Shown here one piece after another: positions 7,413 through 12,285 of a stretch of 12,285 nucleotides of DNA (positions within the stretch are counted from its first letter, which is position 1; the number at the start of each line of letters is the position of its first letter). Under the pieces are notes generated by a model. That model was given only the letters and a program-made list of their open reading frames with translations, was not told the origin of the DNA and did no database searches. The position numbers were made by a program, and so were the translations under genes. The stretch is from Candidatus Hydrogenedentota bacterium (lineage in GTDB: Bacteria; Hydrogenedentota; Hydrogenedentia; Hydrogenedentales; CAITNO01), in NCBI GenBank assembly GCA_022710255.1, contig JAKLHG010000060.1:1-12285 (forward strand), read 5' to 3'.

Positions 7413-7491
7413 TACTGGGAGCGCCGGCATCCTTGCCGGCATTTGCCGAAAATGATTATCACTGCCGGCAAGGATGCCGGCGCTCCCAGTA
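7413..7491. repeat. REP/MITE-like palindrome with perfect 29-bp arms
   Basis: The arms at 7413-7441 and 7463-7491 are perfect reverse complements (TACTGGGAGCGCCGGCATCC... inward) around a 21-base loop (7442-7462). Each arm contains two GCCGGC palindromes flanking ATCCTT, so smaller sub-hairpins are possible. It lies in the 224-base gap between the sulfatase and the unknown secreted protein. A very stable RNA hairpin would form, but there is no T-tract after it, so a rho-independent terminator is less likely than a dispersed REP or miniature transposon-like element. No second copy occurs in this window. The rest of the gap (7348-7412, 7492-7571) shows nothing recognisable. Confidence 0.9.
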
Positions 7492-7571
7492 ACACAATAC
7501 AAAGATAGTTGCGCCAAAGGCGCCTCTTCTTTCGGGCAAAGTCCCGGACGAAGCGTAGAGGCTTTGTGGTC

Positions 7572-7877
7572 ATGCACGTGAAGAAACAGTTTCAATCAGG
7601 TGTGTTGTTATTGGCCTTGGGCCTTGTAGTTGTTGGCGCTCATGGGGAACGCCCGATGGACCAGGCGCTGGACTATCCGGGGATTAAAAATGTCACCTTG
7701 GAAATGAGCCTCAAGCCATTTAAAAACATGGATGACACGTATATCGAGGAGACGTGCGGGGAACTGTTCCGGCAATGGTGGCCCCTGACCCGGCATACGG
7801 ACGGGGTCTCTGTGTTGCTCTGGACCGCCGACGGCTCGGAATTCTCACGTATAAAGGCGACCTGTCGGAAGAAATAG
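7572..7877 (+). CDS. Unknown large secreted protein, N-terminal part before a frameshift
   Basis: The ATG at 7572 (GAGG about ten bases upstream) begins a protein with a signal peptide (MHVKKQFQSGVLLLALGLVV, cleavage probably after GAHG, residue 25). It continues through PGIKNVTLEMSLKPF (36-50) to VLLWTADGSE (81-90). From about residue 91 (base 7842) the frame yields SRIKATCRKK and stops at 7877, while sense clearly resumes in another frame (ILTYKGDLSEEIEWG). The original gene therefore ran to 10108 and this is its first tenth. An upstream extension of the frame to 7509 is rejected because it precedes the signal peptide. If the frameshift is real, this piece alone would be a truncated, probably useless secreted fragment of 101 residues. 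See the following entry for the body of the protein. Confidence 0.7.
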   Translation: MHVKKQFQSGVLLLALGLVVVGAHGERPMDQALDYPGIKNVTLEMSLKPFKNMDDTYIEETCGELFRQWWPLTRHTDGVSVLLWTADGSEFSRIKATCRKK

Positions 7878-10108
7878 AGTGGGGGCGCTATATTGGCGGC
7901 GCAAATTCCAAGGTGGCAGTCGGCTCGGGTCCCGAACATCTTTCGCTGCATCAACGGGCCTTTCTGTACATGGAGAACCCTCCTGAAATAACCTATGGCA
8001 ATCTGAAACGCATCGTGGCGGTGCTGAAGCGGGTGGGTGTAGAAATCACCGGAAAACCGGTGCGCGTGGGCGCCACCTTCGACCCCGGCCCTGAGTTTGC
8101 CGATTCCCCCTTCAAGTATACACTTCACCCGGAGATTTGCCTCGGCGACACCATGGGCAAGGGCACCATGGTCTGCAGTTATTCCGTGTTGAAAGGAGAC
8201 CGGGAACGATATGCCGGTTTCCCGGAGGGTATTTCCGAAGGAACACCGTTCGGGACCTTCTTCGGCAGGCAATGCCAATATTTTCTTAAGGACCTGTCCT
8301 TCGACTATCTCTGGTTGTCAAACGGGTTCGGGTTTGGCTTGGAAACCTGGGGATGTACCGGAGCCGTCTTTGACGGTGAACATTTCGATACAGCAGGAGT
8401 GTCGGCCGTTCGGGAAAAGATACTGGACTTCTGGCGGCTGTTTCGGCAGGAATGCCCGGAGTATTTGATTGAAACACGAGGCACAAACCTGTCCACGGGT
8501 ATGGACCTCGCCTCAGACGGTGTTCCTTTGCGGGAGATTTACCAGGGCGATTTTAACATGTTTCCTCCGCCCAATTCGCCCTGGGCCGCTCTGGACTGCA
8601 ACTTCGGGCTGGAACTGGTTGGGTATATGTCCCACATCGCTGAAATCCCGGGGGAGGAGTATCCGTTCCGCTATTACACCCATGACCCGTGGTGGTTGAA
8701 CAGTCCCTGGCTGGACCGGTACGGGCGGGAGCCGCACGATATCTATCTGCCCATGTCGGTGTCCCGCATCGATGCTGCGGGCACGGTGCGGCTGCCTTCA
8801 TCCCTCCTGTTCCTGACCGCCGATAATTCCTTCGGGGAGATGCCGGTGGAAGTGCCGAACGAGGTCATCCCCCATATCCTGCGCGGCCGTGCCGACAGTC
8901 CCGATCAGCCGGGTCCCTTGGTTTGGATTTATCCTTTTGAAGAGTACCACGAGATGACCTTTACAGAAAGCCCGAGGGTTCAGGAAGTACTGTTCGGTGA
9001 TTGGTTCCTGTGCAGGGCGATCAACATCGGATTTCCGGTGAATACGGTCGTGTCCACGGGCAACTTCCTGGCATCAAGGACGGCGCGTCCAAACCTCTAT
9101 GCCGAATCGGTGCTCCTGTCCATCGTACCCGACGGGGGAACGGTGCTGGAAGCCGGCCTGCTGGATACCATCAAAAAAGGAGGGCGTGTGCTGCTGTACG
9201 GTCCTCTGGATCATGCGGGCAAAGACCTGCTGGACTTGCTGGGGGTACGCCTGGACACACCGCAGGACGGGGAGTTCAATCTGGTGACGGCCATGAACCT
9301 TGATCATTTGACCGCGGAACAGTGGCCGACCAAGATACAACACCGTTCATTGACAGGCGGCGGGCCACTGCGGGCGATAAAACAGGCCGAAGATGCCGCG
9401 GTGCTCGCGTCAGTTTCGCGGGAGGCGGTGAACCGGGTTGTCGCTGTGTCGCGAGCGCTGCCGGAATGGAACGGCGGCGGTCTGGTATGGGTGCGCGGCA
9501 TAAACTCGAATTATTACCGAAAAGGGGCACGGCTGCTGTTGAACGATGATCCCGCAACGTGGTTTCAGGGGGAACTCCTGATGCGTTTTGCCCTGCATGT
9601 TTTCGGATACGACTTTGTTGTCACAAAACGGCTGGCGGAACAACCCAACCCCCTGGTGTGCGTCGCCCGAAAGCATAACGGTTTCTTTTTTTCCGGATAC
9701 AGTCCCGATACCACGGTATCGGAACGGTTTCGGTTTCCCCAGGGCGCGCCTGTGCTTATCGGTTACGAAACCTGGCTTGACGAAGGATGTTCGACCTACA
9801 CCATGCCCCGCGCCTGGCACAGGGAATGCCGCGTGTTCATCGACGGTCAAAAGGATGGCAAACTCTCCTGCCGGGAAGCACACTCTGGACATTACGGGGT
9901 CCAGAGACGACTGCAGGTTGCCGGGCTCGAGGACGCCACGCTCCGTTTCTACCCGGACACCTCCTGCGATGTAAACAATGTGCGCATTGCCGTCAATTCA
10001 AACTACCCCTACGATGCGGGCAAAATAAAACTCAAGGAGGGAGACCCGAAGTACGGCAGGCATTTTATCGTGGAGAACGTGACGGGGCAGGTAAACATCG
10101 CCTGGTAG
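7754..10108 (+). CDS. Unknown large secreted protein, main part after the frameshift
   Basis: I do not recognise a named family. The open frame begins at 7754, but its first 29 codons are out-of-frame readings of the upstream fragment. Credible sequence starts at 7841 (ILTYKGDLSEEIEWGRYIGG) and gives about 755 residues, or about 845 with the upstream part once one base is restored. The first half is rich in Trp, Tyr and acidic residues (FDYLWLSNGFGFGLETWG, YRYYTHDPWWLNSPWLDRYG-like stretch near 8670-8730, IYPFEEYHEM), as in TIM-barrel glycoside hydrolases. Around 9125-9245 GGTVLEAGLLDTIKKGGRVLLYGPLD resembles the glutamine-amidotransferase-like domain that follows the barrel in GH42-type enzymes. 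The last ~120 residues look beta-rich and may bind carbohydrate. These assignments are inference. The intact signal peptide upstream and the sulfatase next door suggest a role in extracellular glycan processing. The frame has stayed open for 755 codons after the shift, so the lesion is recent or an assembly error. Confidence 0.75.
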   Translation: MRGTVPAMVAPDPAYGRGLCVALDRRRLGILTYKGDLSEEIEWGRYIGGANSKVAVGSGPEHLSLHQRAFLYMENPPEITYGNLKRIVAVLKRVGVEITGKPVRVGATFDPGPEFADSPFKYTLHPEICLGDTMGKGTMVCSYSVLKGDRERYAGFPEGISEGTPFGTFFGRQCQYFLKDLSFDYLWLSNGFGFGLETWGCTGAVFDGEHFDTAGVSAVREKILDFWRLFRQECPEYLIETRGTNLSTGMDLASDGVPLREIYQGDFNMFPPPNSPWAALDCNFGLELVGYMSHIAEIPGEEYPFRYYTHDPWWLNSPWLDRYGREPHDIYLPMSVSRIDAAGTVRLPSSLLFLTADNSFGEMPVEVPNEVIPHILRGRADSPDQPGPLVWIYPFEEYHEMTFTESPRVQEVLFGDWFLCRAINIGFPVNTVVSTGNFLASRTARPNLYAESVLLSIVPDGGTVLEAGLLDTIKKGGRVLLYGPLDHAGKDLLDLLGVRLDTPQDGEFNLVTAMNLDHLTAEQWPTKIQHRSLTGGGPLRAIKQAEDAAVLASVSREAVNRVVAVSRALPEWNGGGLVWVRGINSNYYRKGARLLLNDDPATWFQGELLMRFALHVFGYDFVVTKRLAEQPNPLVCVARKHNGFFFSGYSPDTTVSERFRFPQGAPVLIGYETWLDEGCSTYTMPRAWHRECRVFIDGQKDGKLSCREAHSGHYGVQRRLQVAGLEDATLRFYPDTSCDVNNVRIAVNSNYPYDAGKIKLKEGDPKYGRHFIVENVTGQVNIAW

Positions 10109-10284
10109 AATTCTCCGTTCATCGGTGCGTGGTTCGGCCGGCTGATGGACGCAGGGAGAAACGGTTTTTAAGCCAAAGGACCAAAAAGAGAATAGATCTC
10201 CCGTCGGATAGGTGTATCTTCTACTTCCCTTAAGTCCTTTCCCTGAGCGGGGGTTGCCTGTTTCAATCGCCGGTTATGGGGGAA
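10109..10284. other. Convergent intergenic spacer
   Basis: This 176-base spacer lies between the ends of two converging transcription units. I find no ORF worth naming, no RNA gene and no clear GC hairpin followed by T residues on either strand. TTTTT at about 10165 is not preceded by a convincing stem. Termination may be rho-dependent. Confidence 0.4.
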
Positions 10285-11118
10285 TCAGTAATCCAACGGC
10301 AGCCGGTGGAGCTGTTCCAGGGTGAAGATGGGACCTTCCTTGCAGACGTAGACGGGGCCGCAGTTACAGCGCCCGCATTTGCCGACACCGCATTTCATCC
10401 GGTTCTCGAGACTGGTGTAGATGTCCTTGGTGCCCAACCCCATTTTGTCCAGGACCGGCAAGGTGAACTTGATCATGATGGGGGGGCCGACCACAAGGGC
10501 AATGCTGTTTTCGGCGGGGATAGCCGCCCGTTCTATCACATGGGGAATAAGCCCGACCTCATAGTTCCAGTCGGGGGTTTCGCCGCCCGGATCCACGCAG
10601 CGCACTACGCGGGTGCGTTCCGCCTGCGCCCATTGGTCCAGTTCATCGGCAAAGACGAAATCGGCCGCGGTGCGCGCTCCGTATACGATGGTGATGTCGC
10701 CGTACTTGGCGCGGTTTTCCAGCGCGTACCAGATAGCGCAGCGAATGGGCGGCATGGCGATGCCGCCGCCGATAAAGATAAGGTTCCTGCCTTCCCAGTC
10801 TTCCATGGGATAGCTGTTGCCATAGGGGCCGCGGAAGCCGATACTATCGCCTTCCTCGATGCGCCACAGGCTTTCCGTGACCATGCCTGTCTTGCGGAAG
10901 CAGAATTCAATATGGTCTTTCCAATTGGAACTGGAACAGATGTTGAAGGTGGACTCGCCCGAGCCGAATGCGGAGAACATGCCAAATTGGCCGACGCGAA
11001 AAGAGAATGCATCTGTCGTGGCCGGGTCCTGGAACCGTATCTTTACTGATTTCACGTCGGCGGTGTGCTGTTTTACCCCGATGACTTTCATCAACTCGGG
11101 CATATAGATGTTATTCAT
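10285..11118 (-). CDS. HydG-like FAD/NAD(P)-binding oxidoreductase with C-terminal [2Fe-2S] site
   Basis: A 277-residue cytoplasmic electron-transfer subunit of the ferredoxin-NADP+ reductase superfamily, in the group holding sulfhydrogenase gamma subunit (HydG), PyrK and FlxA. The N-terminal FAD barrel covers about 1-105, with GQFGMFSAFGSGESTFNICSSS (43-64) where relatives carry an RxYS- or GEAPISI-type flavin loop, and RGPYGNSYP (96-104). The NAD(P) domain starts at LIFIGGGIAMPPIR (113-126) and includes VYGART (145-150) and VVGPPIMIKF (209-218). The C-terminal lobe SLENRMKCGVGKCGRCN has Cys243, Cys248, Cys251 and Cys259 in C-x4-C-x2-C-x7-C spacing for a [2Fe-2S] cluster. The start has AAGGGA eight bases upstream, overlapping the stop of the preceding gene, five bases away. 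It probably moves electrons between NAD(P)H and the Fe-S clusters of its HydB-like partner. Its final partner (hydrogenase, Hdr, sulfur reductase) is outside the window. Confidence 0.92.
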   Translation of the reverse strand: MNNIYMPELMKVIGVKQHTADVKSVKIRFQDPATTDAFSFRVGQFGMFSAFGSGESTFNICSSSNWKDHIEFCFRKTGMVTESLWRIEEGDSIGFRGPYGNSYPMEDWEGRNLIFIGGGIAMPPIRCAIWYALENRAKYGDITIVYGARTAADFVFADELDQWAQAERTRVVRCVDPGGETPDWNYEVGLIPHVIERAAIPAENSIALVVGPPIMIKFTLPVLDKMGLGTKDIYTSLENRMKCGVGKCGRCNCGPVYVCKEGPIFTLEQLHRLPLDY

Positions 11119-11123
11119 GCCGA

Positions 11124-12161
11124 TTATCCCTTCAGGCTGGCGGCGTTTTCCGTCGCGTCCCGGCCCGCGTCAGAGGAGGCAAGGGCTTCCATGGTGGTCA
11201 GCACCCCGAGGCTGACCGGACAGTTGCGTGTACAGTTGCCGCACCCCGTGCACAGTACCTCTCCGAACTTGTCCGGATAGATGCGGAACTTGTGCTGGAT
11301 ACGCTGTCGCTGCCGCTGCGCCTGGTTTGAGCGGGGATTGTGCCCCGACGCGTGCATGGTGAACATGTTGAACTGGCAACAGTCCCAATTCTTGACGCGG
11401 CAGCCGCCCGATGCATTCCCTTCATCGGTGATGTCGAAGCAGTGGCAGGTGGGGCAGGTAAAGGCACAAGACCCACAGCCCAGGCATCGCAGGGCAATAT
11501 CACGCCACACCGGGTTTTCATAATCTCCGTGCAACAAGGCGTCGATTTCTTTCGTGTCGAATTTACGTTCCGGCCCTGTAGGCGCTGCGGCCATAGTCTC
11601 AGAGGGTGTCGTCTTCCCCGCGAAAAGGCGTTGCCCTTTCTCCGTAAGGCAGCGCACTTCGTAACCTTCTGCCAGGGGCAGCAGCAGGACATCAGACCCC
11701 TTCTCCACAGCGGGGCCAAGACCTACGGACGTACAAAAGCATTGGTCGTCCCATAGTGTGCAGGCGATGGTCACAACGGTCGTCGCGTCACGCCGCCGGG
11801 TATAGAACTCATCCACATAATCCCAATTGAAGACCTTGTCCAATACGGGTAATGCCGCCGCGTCGCATGGCCGGGCACCCACAATCACCCGTTCCACGGG
11901 CACCAAGTCGATGTTTTCAAGGCAGGTATTTTGTCCCGCGAATGTATAGCGGTACAGTTCTTCGTGACGCGGCAGAAAATATTTCTTGATGGAATCGGCG
12001 GGACGGATGACCTTTCCAAGAGCCAATTGTCCGGCATTCTGAAGGTCTTCATACAGAAGCAGGCCTTCTTTCACAAACGAGGGGCCGGAAACGGTTCGCC
12101 CGCCCGAAATCCAATCGTCCACCAGCGACAACAGGGCGGCTTGGGTGATTGCTTCGCTCAT
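11124..12161 (-). CDS. HydB-like 4Fe-4S dicluster electron-transfer protein
   Basis: A 345-residue cytoplasmic iron-sulfur protein of the hydrogenase/sulfur reductase beta-subunit family (HydB; FlxB-like in Flx-Hdr complexes). The N-terminal domain carries RVIVGARPCDAAALPVLDKVF (91-111) and DDQCFCTSVGLGP (138-150), both hallmarks of this family. Two 4Fe-4S motifs follow: CLGCGSCAFTCP (Cys226, 229, 232, 236) with extra TCHCFDI cysteines 239/241, and CTGCGNCTRNCP (Cys304, 307, 310, 314). Cys254, 261 and 262 lie between them. Length fits the family (about 330-350). Start: AAGGAGG (minus strand, 12178-12172) lies ten bases upstream, inside the preceding gene, whose stop overlaps the start as ATGA. 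Together with the HydG-like gene five bases downstream it forms a module passing electrons between NAD(P)H and other Fe-S or bifurcating subunits. Without the catalytic subunits the overall reaction cannot be fixed. Confidence 0.93.
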   Translation of the reverse strand: MSEAITQAALLSLVDDWISGGRTVSGPSFVKEGLLLYEDLQNAGQLALGKVIRPADSIKKYFLPRHEELYRYTFAGQNTCLENIDLVPVERVIVGARPCDAAALPVLDKVFNWDYVDEFYTRRRDATTVVTIACTLWDDQCFCTSVGLGPAVEKGSDVLLLPLAEGYEVRCLTEKGQRLFAGKTTPSETMAAAPTGPERKFDTKEIDALLHGDYENPVWRDIALRCLGCGSCAFTCPTCHCFDITDEGNASGGCRVKNWDCCQFNMFTMHASGHNPRSNQAQRQRQRIQHKFRIYPDKFGEVLCTGCGNCTRNCPVSLGVLTTMEALASSDAGRDATENAASLKG

Positions 12162-12285
12162 TGAATGAATGCCTCCTTGTCTTGTTCGCTGTAGGAGCCG
12201 ATAACCGGCACAGCCTCCTGGTTCATGCCGGCGCGATACCCGTCGAAGTGTTGGCGGGCGGCTTCGGCCAGCGAGAGATTGAGCA
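12158..12285 (-). CDS. C-terminal end of an unidentified gene upstream of hydB-like gene (partial)
   Basis: Reading the minus strand from 12283, 41 residues (LNLSLAEAARQHFDGYRAGM, then 21 more ending in EQDKEAFIQ) precede a TGA at 12160-12158 that overlaps the HydB-like ATG as ATGA. The frame is judged coding because of this four-base overlap, the shared operon direction and the AAGGAGG for the next gene placed within it. The visible piece has no cysteine motif and is too short to identify. In related operons the neighbour may be a hydrogenase, Hdr or other Fe-S subunit, but this is only context. The start lies beyond the window. Confidence 0.7.
   Translation of the reverse strand, partial: LNLSLAEAARQHFDGYRAGMNQEAVPVIGSYSEQDKEAFIQ

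Noticed and set aside
7413..7491. Palindrome as a rho-independent terminator of the sulfatase
   Set aside because: The stem is far longer than usual and is not followed by a T-tract on either strand; a REP-like repeat fits better, though it may still impede transcription.
7836..7844. Programmed -1 frameshift signal at the gene break
   Set aside because: The sequence TCG GAA TTC does not form a slippery X-XXY-YYZ heptamer and no obvious downstream pseudoknot was seen.
7839..7844. GAATTC at the frameshift as a cloning junction
   Set aside because: The same hexamer occurs elsewhere (for example 10108-10113) without disruption, and protein sequence on both sides joins sensibly.
7673..8278. 201-codon minus-strand ORF
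   Set aside because: It lies opposite the unknown secreted protein and spans the frameshift, but has no family resemblance, while the plus strand has a signal peptide and continuous protein-like sequence.
10276..11049. 257-codon plus-strand ORF
   Set aside because: It is antisense to the well-supported HydG-like gene, has no recognisable motif, and its composition follows the opposite strand.

Overview
This window (12,285 bases, moderately GC-rich) looks like part of the chromosome of an anaerobic, polysaccharide-degrading bacterium. A likely source is the PVC superphylum (Planctomycetes, Lentisphaerae, Verrucomicrobia/Kiritimatiellae) or Hydrogenedentota. The reasons are a Tat-exported Gfo/Idh/MocA oxidoreductase, a Tat-exported type I sulfatase, a secreted sialidase-like protein, and an oxygen-sensitive iron-sulfur electron-transfer pair. 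The placement is inferred from gene content only. I see no rRNA, tRNA, CRISPR array, integrase or transposase.

Left part (1-3246, minus strand). Three co-directional genes run right to left: a secreted sialidase/BNR-like protein (3246-2035), a cytoplasmic Gfo/Idh/MocA-family protein with a non-canonical ETP motif (1862-897), and an aldo/keto reductase (831 to the window edge, C-terminus missing). Together they suggest glycan cleavage followed by sugar oxidation or reduction. An AT-rich divergent spacer separates them from the next gene.

Middle part (3432-10108, plus strand). In order: a HAD-superfamily hydrolase with a Trp variant of motif I (3432-4145); a Tat-exported Gfo/Idh/MocA oxidoreductase (4281-5738) behind a good sigma70-type promoter; a tiny signal-peptide-like ORF (5825-5941) whose stop overlaps the start of the next gene; a Tat-exported sulfatase with the CTPSR formylglycine motif (5941-7347); a perfect 29-bp-arm palindromic REP/MITE-like element (7413-7491); and a large secreted protein of unknown function (7572-10108, about 845 aa). 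The last gene is split by an apparent one-base frameshift near 7841. The exported proteins suggest extracytoplasmic processing of a sulfated or otherwise decorated polysaccharide.

Right part (12285-10285, minus strand, convergent with the middle part). A tight operon holds the end of an unidentified gene (41 residues visible), a HydB-like 4Fe-4S protein and a HydG-like FAD/NAD-binding [2Fe-2S] protein. This beta/gamma pair is known from sulfhydrogenases and from Flx/Hdr-type electron-bifurcating complexes, so it probably links NAD(P)H to low-potential Fe-S carriers.

No single undescribed system stands out clearly. The best leads are the unknown secreted protein with its frameshift, the coupled mini-ORF before the sulfatase, the palindromic element, and the lysine-less Gfo/Idh protein.
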